Below are positions 1-8,744 of a DNA stretch of 64,000 nt, piece by piece. This stretch comes from Actinomycetota bacterium (GTDB taxonomy: Bacteria > Actinomycetota > Actinomycetes > Propionibacteriales > Propionibacteriaceae). The DNA lies in contig JAIUOR010000012.1 in the NCBI GenBank assembly GCA_020161795.1, positions 1 through 64,000 on the forward strand, given 5' to 3'. A program made the position numbers and the translations under genes. How positions within the stretch are numbered: position 1 is the first letter of the stretch; the number at the start of each line of letters is the position of its first letter. Under the pieces are notes generated by a model that saw only the letters and a list, made by a program, of their open reading frames with translations, was not told the DNA's origin and did no database searches.

Positions 1-29
1 CGGCCGGGGGTGTGAGACAGTTGCATCTC

Positions 30-100
30 GGAAGTGCCCTTCTTGGGGGAGCTACGGAACTCTAGACAAGTCCCATTCTCCCTTACCAGAGGGCACTTCC
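30..100. repeat. 11-bp inverted repeat, 49-bp spacer
   Basis: GGAAGTGCCCT (30-40) is repeated in perfect inverted orientation as AGGGCACTTCC (90-100). It lies upstream of the lipoprotein gene in a stretch that holds no recognisable gene. It could be a regulator site pair, a long hairpin at the end of the gene left of the window, or the remnant ends of a small element. Nothing in between resembles a coding sequence, so the function is open. Confidence 0.45.
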
Positions 101-233
101 TCGCTTAACGCACCGCTACCAGGCCGGTGGATTCAGGCTTAACCAGACCTTTCAAAGAATACCCTTTATATCCGGTCCGTCTTATAGGGTTACCACGTAA
201 CCATACCGCCACTGAGACGAAGGACAAGACAAG

Positions 234-758
234 ATGAACAAGGTGCTCGGAGCAGTCATTGCGCTCCTGCTTCTCACCAGCTGCGGGGCGCCTACCGGCG
301 CAACGACGGCCGAGGCCCCGTCGGAACCCGCGGCAGCGGCCACCGATGCTCCAGATGCCACTCCGGAGGAAGAACCGGCCACCGAAGAGGAGCCCTCGGC
401 TGAGAGCGAATACGCCGTCGCTATCGATGGGCACAGCCTGACCAAGGACCACGACGGAAAGCCCGTGCTAGTGGTTGATTTCACCTTCACCAACAATTCC
501 GAGGACGCAGCGAGCTTCATGTTCGCGCTCCGCGCCAAGGCCTTCCAGGACGGCATCGAGCTGGAGGACGCCATCCTCATCGGAAACAAGAAGTACGACT
601 CGGCGAACACGATGAAGGAGATCAAGCCCGGCAAGTCCCTCAAGGTGCAGCAGGCCTTCTCGCTGGACAACAAGAAGGACGACGTGGAAATCGAGGTCAC
701 CAAGCTCCTCAGCTTCGACGACGCTCTGCTGGCCACGAAGACGATCACGCTCAAGTAG
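234..758 (+). CDS. Secreted lipoprotein, DUF5067-like
   Basis: A 174-residue predicted lipoprotein. The N-terminus is a short signal peptide ending in the lipobox LTSC (Cys near residue 17), so the mature protein should be attached to the outer face of the membrane. Residues 20-60 are a low-complexity Ala/Glu/Pro/Thr linker. From about residue 60 a beta-rich domain begins with the pattern LVVDFTFTNNSEDAASF, typical of DUF5067-type proteins that carry an immunoglobulin-like fold. An AAGGA ribosome binding site precedes the ATG. The gene stands alone, with a tRNA on the opposite strand downstream. The molecular role of this family is unknown; cell-envelope binding is a guess. Assignment of the domain family rests on pattern similarity only. 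Confidence 0.75.
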   Translation: MNKVLGAVIALLLLTSCGAPTGATTAEAPSEPAAAATDAPDATPEEEPATEEEPSAESEYAVAIDGHSLTKDHDGKPVLVVDFTFTNNSEDAASFMFALRAKAFQDGIELEDAILIGNKKYDSANTMKEIKPGKSLKVQQAFSLDNKKDDVEIEVTKLLSFDDALLATKTITLK

Positions 759-897
759 GGCCCGACGCCCGAACTGATAGGGGGCATCCTCGCGATGATC
801 GGAACGAAGAAATCACCGTCGATCCCATCGCCCGCGGGCTATCCGCCACGGCCGGCGGGCTGGCCGGGGCGTTGAGTCGCGGTTGCGCTCAGGCAAA

Positions 898-934
898 AGC
901 GAGGGCCGGTAGGCGAACGTAACACCTACCGGCC
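898..934 (-). terminator. Rho-independent terminator of tRNA-Gln
   Basis: Read on the minus strand, a perfect 10-bp stem (GGCCGGTAGG 904-913 with CCTACCGGCC 925-934, 11-nt loop) is followed by CTCGCTTTTG. It begins about 40 nt after the tRNA-Gln 3' end and in the right direction to end that transcript. The U-run is short, as is usual in high-GC genomes. Confidence 0.6.
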
Positions 935-972
935 TTCCGCCTTGTCAAGAGCAGGAATGAACCGCTCCGCCG

Positions 973-1051
973 CTCCCCGGGTAGGAGTCGAACCTACGTC
1001 GCTAGTCCTGATTCAAAGTCAGGCGGGCCCTGCCGGCAGACCAACCGGGGA
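973..1051 (-). tRNA. tRNA-Gln (anticodon TTG)
   Basis: On the minus strand the acceptor arms TCCCCGG and CCGGGGA pair over 7 bp with discriminator G. The anticodon arm is CCTGA-CTTTGAA-TCAGG, giving anticodon TTG (Gln, codon CAA). The T arm is GTAGG-TTCGACT-CCTAC. CCA is not encoded. The body is unusual: 79 nt, a D arm whose loop contains the palindrome TGCCGGCA, two nucleotides instead of one between D and anticodon stems, and about nine nucleotides in the variable region where class I tRNAs have four or five. It could therefore be a lineage-specific variant or a degenerating minor tRNA. A terminator hairpin follows it. Confidence 0.75.
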
Positions 1052-1124
1052 TCGGTCGATGACCGCGGCCCACTCTACGGGGTGCGGTGGGCGCGGGAAC
1101 AACCGCGCTACGTCGGTGGCGGCG

Positions 1125-1209
1125 CTTCGTCGTCGGATTGACCGCTTCGCGGATCCGTCCTCCTCAGTCCGATCGCGAGCGGGCTCGCGTCGTCCTTCGT
1201 CGTCGGATT
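1125..1209. repeat. Pair of 15-bp direct repeats before TetR gene
   Basis: CTTCGTCGTCGGATT occurs at 1125-1139 and again at 1195-1209. Between them lies the small hairpin CGCGAGC-GG-GCTCGCG. The segment sits between the 5' end of tRNA-Gln and the TetR-type gene, so it must contain the promoter of the tRNA and of the regulator. The repeats could be binding sites of the downstream TetR protein, but they are not palindromic, which argues against it. Confidence 0.35.
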
Positions 1210-1244
1210 TCCCAACCTGGGTCGGGCGGGCCAGACTTAGGGCC

Positions 1245-1922
1245 GTGGATCAGGTAGCCGGTACCGCGCGCGCCAGGCGCGGCCGCGTCCGGATGACCCG
1301 CGCCGAACGCCGCGAGCAACTCATCGAGGTCGCCCGCGGCCTGTTCGCCGAGCGAGGGCTGGAGGGCACCTCCGTCGAGGAGATCGCCGCCCACGCGGGA
1401 GTCAGCAAGCCGGTGGTCTACGAGCACTTCGGCGGCAAGGAAGGCCTCTACGCGGTCGTGGTCGACCGAGAGGTGCAGACTCTGCACGGTGCGATCAGGC
1501 AGGCGCTGGCCAACCCCCGGGCGAACCCCCGCGCGCTGATCGAACAGGGCACGCTGGCCCTGCTGGACTACATCGACGACAACCCCGACGGCTTCCGGAT
1601 CATCTCCCGCGACACCTCCGCGGCCTCCGAGACCACCTCGTTCGCGACCATCCTCTCCGACATCGCCTCCCGGGTGGAGGATCAGCTGGCGGACGAGTTC
1701 ACCAAGCGCTCGCTCGATCCGGCGACCGCCCCGCTGTACGCCCAGATGCTGGTCGGCCTGGTGGCCCTGGCGGGCCAGTGGTGGCTGGACACCCGCGAGG
1801 AGTTCGACCTCGACAAACCGACGGTCGCGGCCCACCTGGTGAACCTGTCGTGGTACGGGCTGCGCAACCTGCGCGCCGAGCCGCGGCTGTTCACCCAGCG
1901 TCACCAGACTCCGGCGGAGTAG
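1245..1922 (+). CDS. TetR/AcrR family transcriptional regulator
   Basis: A 225-residue TetR-family repressor. Residues 18-64 form the typical N-terminal helix-turn-helix: RAERREQLIEVARGLFAERG, then TSVEEIAAHAGVSKPVVYEHFGGKEGLYAVV. The remaining alpha-helical part is the ligand/dimer domain, with no feature that reveals the effector. The GTG at 1245 is preferred; an ATG at 1293 would start directly at MTRAER. The longer open frame upstream runs through the tRNA gene and is not credible. The gene converges on ispE, with only 7 bp between the stop codons. TetR proteins usually control a neighbouring transporter or enzyme, but no obvious target is adjacent. Confidence 0.85.
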   Translation: MDQVAGTARARRGRVRMTRAERREQLIEVARGLFAERGLEGTSVEEIAAHAGVSKPVVYEHFGGKEGLYAVVVDREVQTLHGAIRQALANPRANPRALIEQGTLALLDYIDDNPDGFRIISRDTSAASETTSFATILSDIASRVEDQLADEFTKRSLDPATAPLYAQMLVGLVALAGQWWLDTREEFDLDKPTVAAHLVNLSWYGLRNLRAEPRLFTQRHQTPAE

Positions 1923-1929
1923 GCCGGGG

Positions 1930-2856
1930 TCAGCTGAGCAGCCGGGCGCCTGGGACGGGGCCGTGGACGCGTCGGATCGCCCGTCCGATGCCATGGGTGG
2001 CCAAACCGACCGAGAGCTCCATCGCCGCCCGCTCGTCGCCGGCCAGGAAGGCGACCGTCGGGCCGGAGCCGGAGACGATGCCCCCCAGCGCACCGAGTTC
2101 GCGGCCGGCCCGCAGCACCTCGGCCAGTTCGGGATGGAGGCTGATCGCAGCCTGCTCCAGATCATTGATCAGGGTGCGGCCGAGCGCGGCCGGGTCGCCG
2201 GCAATCAGGGCGCTGAGCAGTTCCGGCGGCATCGCGAACTCGCCACCGCCCAACGGCCGTAGCTGATCGAAGCGACCGAAGACAGCCGGGGTGGAGAGTT
2301 CGGCTTCGTTCAGCACCAGCACCCAGTAGTAGCTACCGCGGCTCAGCACCGGCGCCAGCCGGTCGCCCCGGCCCGTTCCCAGCGCCGTCCCGCCGGTCAG
2401 GCAGAACGGCACGTCGGCGCCCAGCGTGGCGCCCAGTTCGAGCAGGTCGTCGGGGTCGGCGTCCAGATCCCACAGCACCGAACAGGCCAGCAGCGCCGCG
2501 GCCGCGTCCGCCGAACCACCCGCCATGCCACCGGTCACCGGAATCGCCTTGCGGATCGTCAGCTGGCAGCCCAAGCCCCGGTTTCCGCTCTCCCGCGCCA
2601 GCAGGGCCGCGGCTTTCACGGCCAGATTGGAGTCGTCGCAGGGCACCAGGTCGGCCTGGTCTCCGGTCATGGTGACGCTGAACCGACCCGGCTCATCCCA
2701 CCTGGCCTCCAGGTCGTCATAGACCGACACCGCCTGGAAGATCGTGGCCAGCTCGTGATAGCCGTCGCTGCGGCGCGGCCCACTGCGCAGCGCGAGGTTG
2801 ATCTTGCCCGACGCGCGGACCCGGATCACCTCGTCCTCGACCAGCGGAGATGCCAT
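1930..2856 (-). CDS. ispE: 4-diphosphocytidyl-2-C-methyl-D-erythritol kinase
   Basis: A 308-residue GHMP-superfamily kinase that phosphorylates CDP-methylerythritol with ATP in the MEP (non-mevalonate) isoprenoid pathway; cytoplasmic. Family marks are the N-terminal ASGKINLALR substrate/ATP region and the glycine-rich ATP-binding loop PVTGGMAGGSADAAAALL near residues 100-117; a C-terminal GSGPTVAFL motif completes the GHMP set. The ATG at 2856 follows the ksgA stop by 10 bp, so it is the last gene of the rsmI-tatD-ksgA-ispE operon. The ksgA-ispE order is standard in actinobacteria. Length is normal for the family. Confidence 0.95.
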   Translation of the reverse strand: MASPLVEDEVIRVRASGKINLALRSGPRRSDGYHELATIFQAVSVYDDLEARWDEPGRFSVTMTGDQADLVPCDDSNLAVKAAALLARESGNRGLGCQLTIRKAIPVTGGMAGGSADAAAALLACSVLWDLDADPDDLLELGATLGADVPFCLTGGTALGTGRGDRLAPVLSRGSYYWVLVLNEAELSTPAVFGRFDQLRPLGGGEFAMPPELLSALIAGDPAALGRTLINDLEQAAISLHPELAEVLRAGRELGALGGIVSGSGPTVAFLAGDERAAMELSVGLATHGIGRAIRRVHGPVPGARLLS

Positions 2857-2866
2857 GGGGGCGAAC

Positions 2867-3721
2867 CTACCGGACCACCGGCAGCAGTTCCGCAACCCGG
2901 GCGAAGTCCGCGATGCCCAGCACCTCGCCACGCGCCTGCGGATCCACTTCGGCCGCCACCAACGCCGCCGAGGCCTCGGCCGACGACCCGAACAACCCGG
3001 CCAGCGAGCCGCGGAGCATCTTGCGCCGCTGCGCGAAGGCCGCGTCCACAACGGCGAACACCTGCCGGCGGGAGGCGGTGGTCGACGGCGGTTCGCGCCG
3101 GGTGAAGCTCACCAGGCCGGAATCCACATTGGGCACCGGCCAGAAGACGGTCGGCGGTACGCTCCCCACCCGGCGCGCCTCGGCGTACCACGCCAGCTTG
3201 GCCGACGGCACTCCGTAGACCTTGGAGCCCGGCGGCGCGACGAGACGGTCGGCCACCTCCGACTGCACCATCACCAACCCCCCGCGGATGCCGGAGTACC
3301 GGGCCAGCACGTGCAGCAGCACCGGGACGCTGACGTTGTAGGGCAGGTTGGCGACCACAGCGGTGGGCTGGGGGTCGGCCAGTTCGTCGACGTCGAGCGC
3401 GTCGGCCTCGATCGTCCGCAGCGCGGCGGCCCGGTCGGGCAGTCGCTCGGCGACGGTCCTGGGCAGCCGGGCGGCCAGCGTCGACTCGATCTCGACCGCC
3501 ACGACATCGCAGCCGGCTTCCAGCAGCCCGAGGGTGAGGGATCCGAGGCCGGGCCCGATCTCGAGCACCACATCGCCGGGGCCGACCCCCGCCGCGGCCA
3601 CGATCCGGCGAACGGTGTTGGCGTCGTGGACGAAGTTCTGGCCGCGCTGCTTGGTTGGCCGCAGGTCGAGCTCGGCGGCCAGTTCTCGGACGGTGCGCGG
3701 GTCGAGCAGGCCCTCAGCCAT
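2867..3721 (-). CDS. rsmA: 16S rRNA (A1518/A1519-N6,N6)-dimethyltransferase KsgA/RsmA
   Basis: A 284-residue SAM-dependent methyltransferase that dimethylates two adjacent adenines in the helix-45 loop of 16S rRNA during small-subunit maturation. Visible motifs: [14 protein letters not shown] at the N-terminus, SAM-binding motif [17 protein letters not shown], motif II acidic VVAVEIEST, and the adenine-binding motif IV NLPYN. The start overlaps the tatD stop by 8 bp, indicating translational coupling, and ispE follows after 10 bp. Loss of this enzyme classically gives kasugamycin resistance. Confidence 0.95.
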   Translation of the reverse strand: MAEGLLDPRTVRELAAELDLRPTKQRGQNFVHDANTVRRIVAAAGVGPGDVVLEIGPGLGSLTLGLLEAGCDVVAVEIESTLAARLPRTVAERLPDRAAALRTIEADALDVDELADPQPTAVVANLPYNVSVPVLLHVLARYSGIRGGLVMVQSEVADRLVAPPGSKVYGVPSAKLAWYAEARRVGSVPPTVFWPVPNVDSGLVSFTRREPPSTTASRRQVFAVVDAAFAQRRKMLRGSLAGLFGSSAEASAALVAAEVDPQARGEVLGIADFARVAELLPVVR

Positions 3722-4622
3722 CGGCCCTCCCAGCGGTGAGATCCCGGCCTTCGTCGGGATGACGGAGCGGATCGGGATGACGCTCAGAGCCCCACTCGCC
3801 GAACAGGGCGGTGGCGTTGGCAGCCACCTGCTCGCACACCTGCGCCAGGTCGGCGCCGCGGCGTTCGGCCACGAAGCGGATGGTGTGCGGCAGCAGGTAG
3901 GGCGCGTTGGGCTTGCCCCGCAGCGGCATCGGCGTCAGGTAGGGGGCGTCGGTCTCGACCAGCAGCCGGTCGGACGGAGTGAGGTCCAGCGCCTCCCGCA
4001 GCGGCTCGTTGGGCTTGAAGGTCACGGTGCCCGGGAAGGACAGCCAGAACCCGCGGTCGAGGCAGCGGCGGGCGAACCCGGCATCGCCGGAGAAGCAGTG
4101 CATCATCACCTTGTCCGGCACGCCCTCGGCGTCCAGCACGTCGAGGATGTCGTCGTGGGCATCCCGGTCGTGGATGACCAGCGCCAGCCCGTGCCGCTTG
4201 GCCAGGGCGATGTGCGCGGCGAAGGAGTGCTTCTGCCGGGCGATCCCCTCGGCCTCGCGGGTGCGGAAGTAGTCCAGCCCGGTCTCGCCGATGCCGCGGA
4301 TCCGCGACGAGCTGCCGGCCAGGCTCGACAGGGCGGTGAGCTCGGCCTCCAGTCCGTCGCCCAGCCGGGCGGCGTCGTTGGGGTGGATGGCCACGCACGA
4401 CACCACCTCGGGGTGCTGCCCCGCGAGGGCGACCGTCTCGGCGGACGAGGCCACGTCAGTACCCACGTCCACCACCCGGGTCACGCCGACGGCGCGCGCG
4501 GCAGCCAGGCTGTCGGCCACCGCCAGGCCGGAATACCGCGCCGTGCTGGCCAGGTGGGTGTGAGCGTCCGTGGTCGGGGCCGGAAGGGCCGGCGGCGCCG
4601 GGGGCAGTTGGCGGGTGGTCAC
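3714..4622 (-). CDS. tatD: TatD family metal-dependent DNase
   Basis: A 302-residue TIM-barrel hydrolase of the TatD family (Mg-dependent 3'-5' nuclease). Metal-binding and catalytic motifs are all present: [15 protein letters not shown], the HDRDAHDD segment, MHCFSGD, and ETDAPYL. The start overlaps the rsmI stop by 4 bp. An odd feature is the C-terminus: after the family's usual end near ALFGEWG comes a tail [17 protein letters not shown] that is encoded by a dispersed GATCCCGGCCTTCG-type palindromic repeat, which has evidently lengthened the gene and brought its stop into overlap with ksgA. The catalytic core is intact. Confidence 0.92.
   Translation of the reverse strand: MTTRQLPPAPPALPAPTTDAHTHLASTARYSGLAVADSLAAARAVGVTRVVDVGTDVASSAETVALAGQHPEVVSCVAIHPNDAARLGDGLEAELTALSSLAGSSSRIRGIGETGLDYFRTREAEGIARQKHSFAAHIALAKRHGLALVIHDRDAHDDILDVLDAEGVPDKVMMHCFSGDAGFARRCLDRGFWLSFPGTVTFKPNEPLREALDLTPSDRLLVETDAPYLTPMPLRGKPNAPYLLPHTIRFVAERRGADLAQVCEQVAANATALFGEWGSERHPDPLRHPDEGRDLTAGRADG
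3741..3785. repeat. Dispersed palindromic (REP-like) repeat inside tatD 3' end
   Basis: ATCCCG-GCCTTCGT-CGGGAT followed by GACGGAG and a second CGGGATGACG unit. It belongs to the same family as the elements at 9956, 11430 and 15416, whose common core is GTCATCCCCGCGAAGGCGGGGAT on one strand. Here it is translated as part of TatD. Confidence 0.55.
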
Positions 4623-5467
4623 CGACTCTCCTTCCGGGCATCCAGGGTGGCCTGGTAGAGCGCCTTGCGGGCCACCCCGGAGAGCTCCGCGACCACGCTG
4701 ACCGCGGACGACAGCGGCTCGCCGGCGGCGATCCGGGCCTGGACGTCGCTGAGCGCGGCGGGCAGATCCACGGCGACCGGAGCGGCCCCGGATATCACCA
4801 CGGTGATCTCGCCTCGCACCCCGGCAGCCGCCCAGTCGGCCAGCTCGGCGAGGCCGCCGCGGCGCGTCTCCTCGAAGGTCTTGGTGAGTTCGCGGCTGAC
4901 CGCCGCCCTCCGGTCCGGGCCGAAGGCGGCAGCGGCGTCGGCGAGGAACTCGGCCAGCCGATGCGGCGCCTCGAAGAACACCATCGTGCGCTGCTCCCCG
5001 GTCAGCCCGGCCAGCCGGCGGCGGCGCTCCCCTGGTTTCCGGGGCAGGAAGCCCTCGAAGCAGAACCGGTCCGTAGGCATCCCCGACAACGCCAGCGCGA
5101 CCAGCACGGCGGACGGCCCGGGCACCACCGAGATCGGCAACCCCCGTTCGATGGCGGCCGTCACCAGCCGATAGCCGGGATCGGAGACGGTCGGCATGCC
5201 GGCGTCGCTCACCACCACCACGGATCGGCCCTGGTCCAGCTCGGCCAGCAGTTCGGCGACCCGGGCGGCCTCATTGCCGTCGAAGTACGACACCACCCGC
5301 GCCTCGGTGGTCAGATCGAGCCCGGTCAGCAGGGTGCGCAGCCGTCGGGTGTCCTCGGCGGCGATCACGTCCGCACCACTCAGCGCGGCACGCAACGCCG
5401 GCGAAGCGTCGGCCAGGTTGCCGATCGGCGTTCCGGCCAGCACCAGGCCTCGAGTCGCTGTGGTCAC
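4619..5467 (-). CDS. rsmI: 16S rRNA (cytidine1402-2'-O)-methyltransferase
   Basis: A 282-residue tetrapyrrole-methylase-fold (class III) SAM methyltransferase that modifies C1402 in the ribosomal P site. Diagnostic segments: GLVLAGTPIGNLADAS at the very N-terminus, DVIAAEDTRRLRTLL, and the SAM-loop VVVVSDAGMPTVSDPGYRL. The GTG at 5467 is chosen because it places the conserved GTPIGNL motif at the usual distance from the start; an ATG at 5503 is also possible. It heads the minus-strand operon and is divergent from the protein mannosyltransferase gene, a common actinobacterial arrangement. Confidence 0.93.
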   Translation of the reverse strand: MTTATRGLVLAGTPIGNLADASPALRAALSGADVIAAEDTRRLRTLLTGLDLTTEARVVSYFDGNEAARVAELLAELDQGRSVVVVSDAGMPTVSDPGYRLVTAAIERGLPISVVPGPSAVLVALALSGMPTDRFCFEGFLPRKPGERRRRLAGLTGEQRTMVFFEAPHRLAEFLADAAAAFGPDRRAAVSRELTKTFEETRRGGLAELADWAAAGVRGEITVVISGAAPVAVDLPAALSDVQARIAAGEPLSSAVSVVAELSGVARKALYQATLDARKESR

Positions 5468-5594
5468 CCCCGCAGTATTCCCGAGCGAGCGAGCCACCGT
5501 CATCCCGGCCACGGATTCGGCGAACGAGAAGCAGGGCCACGACACCGGCGCGGGTGGTCGAGGTCGGGCTCGGGCGGTCAACTACCATGGCCGG

Positions 5595-7295
5595 GTGAAG
5601 ACGATCCCGGACGACAGCGCCGCCGTCGCCGGTGACGACACTGCCTCGTCCTGGGCCCCCGGCACCCCGGACGAACCGGCGCTCGCGGAGGTGACCGCCC
5701 CCGGCGACTGGCCGCCACCGCGGACCGCCGCGGCTCCCACCCTGACCACCGCGCTGCGGTTGCGCGACGGGATCATGACCGATCGGCTGGCCGGCTGGCT
5801 GGTCACCCTGGGCATCACCGCGCTGGCGTTCGTGATCCGGTTCGTCGGCCTGGCCTATCCCAGCAAGCTGATCTTCGACGAGACCTACTACGCCAAGGAC
5901 GCCTGGACCCTGTGGAAGTACGGTTTCGAGAAGTCGTGGCCGGACGACGCCAACGACTCGATCGTGGCCGGCAACCCCGACGTCTACCTCGACTCGCCCG
6001 CTTTCATCGTCCACCCACCGGTCGGCAAGTGGCTGATCGGCCTGGGCGAGCAGGTGTTCGGGATGAACTCCTTCGGCTGGCGCATCATGCCGCTGATCTT
6101 CGGCACCCTGCTGGTGTTCGTGACGATCCGGCTGGCCCGGCGGCTCTCCCGCTCAACCCTGATCGGTGGCATCGCCGGCATCCTGCTCACCCTGGACGGC
6201 CTGGCCTTCGTGATGTCGCGGATCGCCTTACTCGACATCTTCCAGGCCTTCTTCCTGGTGGCCGCGGTCGCCTGCTGCGTCGCCGACCGGGACTGGTATC
6301 GCCATCGGCTGGCCGATCTGCTGGACGCCCGCGGCGTCCCCGACTTCGGCGGCAGGTTCGGCCCGGTGGTGTGGTGGCGGCCATGGCGGCTCCTCGCCGG
6401 CGTCATGTTCGGGCTGGCGATCGGCACCAAGTGGAATTCGGTCTACGTCCTGGCCGTGTTCGGCATCCTCACCGTGCTCTGGGACGTGGGCGCCCGCCGG
6501 TTGGCCGGCGCCGACTGGAAGGGCTGGCTTGCGCTGGTGATCGACGGCATCCCGGCATTCCTCATGATGGTCGTGGTGGCGGCCGGGGTCTACGTGGCGA
6601 CCTGGACCGGTTGGCTCACCACCACCGGGGGCTGGGGCCGCGACTGGGCCCAGAAGAACCCCGACCACCCCTGGAGCGTGCACCTGGGTGAGATGTGGGC
6701 CTCCTTCCTGCACTACCAGCAGGACATCCTGAACTTCCACACCGGCGACTACATCAACAGCGCCGAGCACCCCTACGACGCCCACCCGGCCGGCTGGCTG
6801 TTCATGCTCCGCCCGCTCGGGGTCGATTCGATCACCGACATCCAACCGGGTGTCGAGGGCTGTCACGCCGCGGCCGATCAGACCTGCATCCGGGTGATCT
6901 CGGCCATGGGCACCCCGGTGCTGTGGTGGATGGCGGCGACCGCGCTGGTGATCGCGATCATCTGGTGGATCGGCGGACGGGATTGGCGCTTCGGCGTTCC
7001 GGTGCTCGCCGCGCTGGCGACCTACGTCCCCTGGTTCTTCTCCACCGGCCGCCCGGTGTTCTTCTTCTACGCGATCACGATCATCCCGTTCACCGTGATC
7101 GCCCTGGCCATGGTGATCGGCCTGATCCTGGGGCCCTCCGGCGGCCGGTTCCGGCGACGAGGCGGCATCGTGGCCGGGGTCGCCGTCGCCCTGGTGGCCG
7201 CGAACTTCGCCTGGATCTACCCCGTCCTCACCGACAACCTGCTGATCCACCAGACCGAGTACCTCGCCCGGATGTGGTTGCGTAGCTGGATCTGA
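5595..7295 (+). CDS. pmt: Dolichyl/polyprenyl-phosphate-mannose protein mannosyltransferase
   Basis: A 566-residue multi-pass membrane enzyme of family GT39 that transfers mannose from polyprenyl-phosphate mannose to Ser/Thr of proteins as they are exported. After a roughly 70-residue Pro/Ala-rich cytoplasmic leader comes the first membrane segment, then the first extracytoplasmic loop with the catalytic acidic pair in KLIFDETYYAKDAW. Further landmarks are HPPVGKWLIG and about ten more hydrophobic helices, with an aromatic-rich C-terminus. The GTG at 5595 is in frame; the open frame extends upstream but overlaps rsmI. O-mannosylation of secreted proteins is typical of actinobacteria. Confidence 0.92.
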   Translation: MKTIPDDSAAVAGDDTASSWAPGTPDEPALAEVTAPGDWPPPRTAAAPTLTTALRLRDGIMTDRLAGWLVTLGITALAFVIRFVGLAYPSKLIFDETYYAKDAWTLWKYGFEKSWPDDANDSIVAGNPDVYLDSPAFIVHPPVGKWLIGLGEQVFGMNSFGWRIMPLIFGTLLVFVTIRLARRLSRSTLIGGIAGILLTLDGLAFVMSRIALLDIFQAFFLVAAVACCVADRDWYRHRLADLLDARGVPDFGGRFGPVVWWRPWRLLAGVMFGLAIGTKWNSVYVLAVFGILTVLWDVGARRLAGADWKGWLALVIDGIPAFLMMVVVAAGVYVATWTGWLTTTGGWGRDWAQKNPDHPWSVHLGEMWASFLHYQQDILNFHTGDYINSAEHPYDAHPAGWLFMLRPLGVDSITDIQPGVEGCHAAADQTCIRVISAMGTPVLWWMAATALVIAIIWWIGGRDWRFGVPVLAALATYVPWFFSTGRPVFFFYAITIIPFTVIALAMVIGLILGPSGGRFRRRGGIVAGVAVALVAANFAWIYPVLTDNLLIHQTEYLARMWLRSWI

Positions 7296-7342
7296 GGCCT
7301 CGGCCCGTCAGGCGAGGGACCCAGAACGCACAACTCCGCGAG

Positions 7343-7365
7343 CCGGGGAAAAGCGGCGTCCCCGG
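7343..7365. terminator. Possible hairpin after pmt
   Basis: CCGGGGA (7343-7349) pairs with TCCCCGG (7359-7365) across a 9-nt loop, located between pmt and the MFS gene. There is no U-run, so it may be a terminator of a weak type or simply part of the MFS gene's leader. Confidence 0.3.
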
Positions 7366-7396
7366 AGGACTAGGATGGCGCGGTTTGAGGAGGATC

Positions 7397-8740
7397 GTGA
7401 CGCAGGGACGACGCACGCTGCTGGTGGGCATGATGCTGGCGGTGTTCACCATCGCCTTCCAGGCGATGGGGCTGGCCACCGCGCTACCCACCCTGATGGC
7501 CTCCTTCGATGCTGAAGCCCTGTATCCGTGGGCGTTCACCACGATGATCTCCGGGATGCTGGCCGCGACCATCGTCGCCGGCCGGGTGGCCGACCAGCAC
7601 GGCCCGACCTTGCCGATGTACCTGGGATTCGCGCTGTTCGCGCTCGGGCTCGTGCTCGGCTGGCTGGCGCCCTCGGTGTGGGTGGTGCTGCTGGCCAGGC
7701 TCGTTCAGGGGTTGGGGGCCGGCGCGCTGAACCTCACCCTCGCCGTCACCGTCGCGCACGGCTTCTCCCCCGCCGAACGTCCCCGGGTCATGGCGCTGTA
7801 CTCGTTCTGCTGGCTGCTGCCCGCCTTCATCGGCCCGCCGATCGCAGCCTGGCTCACCCACTACGACTGGCGGCTGGTGTTCGCCACGGTGCTGCCGCTG
7901 GTAGCGGTCGCCTTCGTCATCCTGCTGCCCGGGCTGCGCCAGGTACAGTCGGCCTTCCATCCGGGCGAGGACGAGGTGGGCCCGGTCGCCGTATGGCCGA
8001 CCATCGCCATCACGGTGGCGCCGTCGCTGATCCTGCTCGCCGGCCAGCCTCTGGGCTGGTGGAGACTGGCATCGGCGGTCGCCGGCGTGGCCGCACTCGT
8101 GTGGGGTCTGCCGCGGATCCTCGCCCCGGCCGCCCAGGGCTTCGGCCCGGGCATCCCCAGCGTGGTACTGACCCGCGCGCTGCAGGCCGGTTCCTTCTTC
8201 GCCGCCGAGACGATTCTGCTGGTCACCCTGCAGAACCTGCGCGGCTACTCCCCCACCGAGGTCGGGTGGGCGCTGACGGTGGGCTCGATCGGGTGGACGG
8301 CCGGCTCCTGGCTGCAGTCCCAGCGCTGGCTGCGGTGGCATCGCAACTCCTACATCACCATCGGGGCCCTGACCACCGTCCTCGGCCTGGCAGGTCTGGT
8401 CGGGTACGCCTGGTTCCCGCTGCCGCTCGGGTTCGGCCTCTCCGCCTGGGTGCTGGCCGGCCTGGGGATGGGCTTCACCATGCCCAGCTCCGCGGTGGCG
8501 GTCATGAGCCTGTCGTCGTCCTTCGAACAGGGGCGCAACCAGTCGTCCATGCAGGTCGCCGAGTCGGTCGGCAACTCGGTGGTGACCGCGGTCGCCGGCG
8601 GCATCTACACCGCGCTGCTCCTGGCCAAGCCTGCCGAGCTCAGCTACTCCGCCGCACTGGCCATGACGCTGCTGATCGCGATCGCCGCGGTCTTCCTCAG
8701 CCTGCGGATCGGCCGGATCCGCAACGACCTGCTGGCCTGA
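7397..8740 (+). CDS. MFS transporter (drug/H+ antiporter type)
   Basis: A 447-residue major facilitator with about 12 hydrophobic helices. The loop between helices 2 and 3 has the MFS motif-A remnant GRVADQHGPTLP, and the third helix region has LLARLVQGLGAGALN, which resembles the DHA/EmrB-type antiporters. The C-terminal half keeps the loosely conserved GLGMGFTMP segment. The GTG at 7397 is chosen because GAGGAGG lies directly before it; a TTG four codons upstream is less likely. The gene is isolated and ends 4 bp from the convergent azlD. The substrate cannot be read from sequence. Confidence 0.85.
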   Translation: MTQGRRTLLVGMMLAVFTIAFQAMGLATALPTLMASFDAEALYPWAFTTMISGMLAATIVAGRVADQHGPTLPMYLGFALFALGLVLGWLAPSVWVVLLARLVQGLGAGALNLTLAVTVAHGFSPAERPRVMALYSFCWLLPAFIGPPIAAWLTHYDWRLVFATVLPLVAVAFVILLPGLRQVQSAFHPGEDEVGPVAVWPTIAITVAPSLILLAGQPLGWWRLASAVAGVAALVWGLPRILAPAAQGFGPGIPSVVLTRALQAGSFFAAETILLVTLQNLRGYSPTEVGWALTVGSIGWTAGSWLQSQRWLRWHRNSYITIGALTTVLGLAGLVGYAWFPLPLGFGLSAWVLAGLGMGFTMPSSAVAVMSLSSSFEQGRNQSSMQVAESVGNSVVTAVAGGIYTALLLAKPAELSYSAALAMTLLIAIAAVFLSLRIGRIRNDLLA

Positions 8741-8744
8741 GCCA

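Noticed and set aside
942-1244. Upstream extension of the TetR gene through the tRNA-Gln region
   Set aside because: The frame is open only because of GC bias; it crosses a tRNA on the other strand and the protein has no TetR character before residue 1 at 1245.
1930-3051. A longer ispE reading frame with about 65 extra N-terminal residues
   Set aside because: The extra segment overlaps ksgA; the conserved ASGKINLALR block fits the ATG at 2856.
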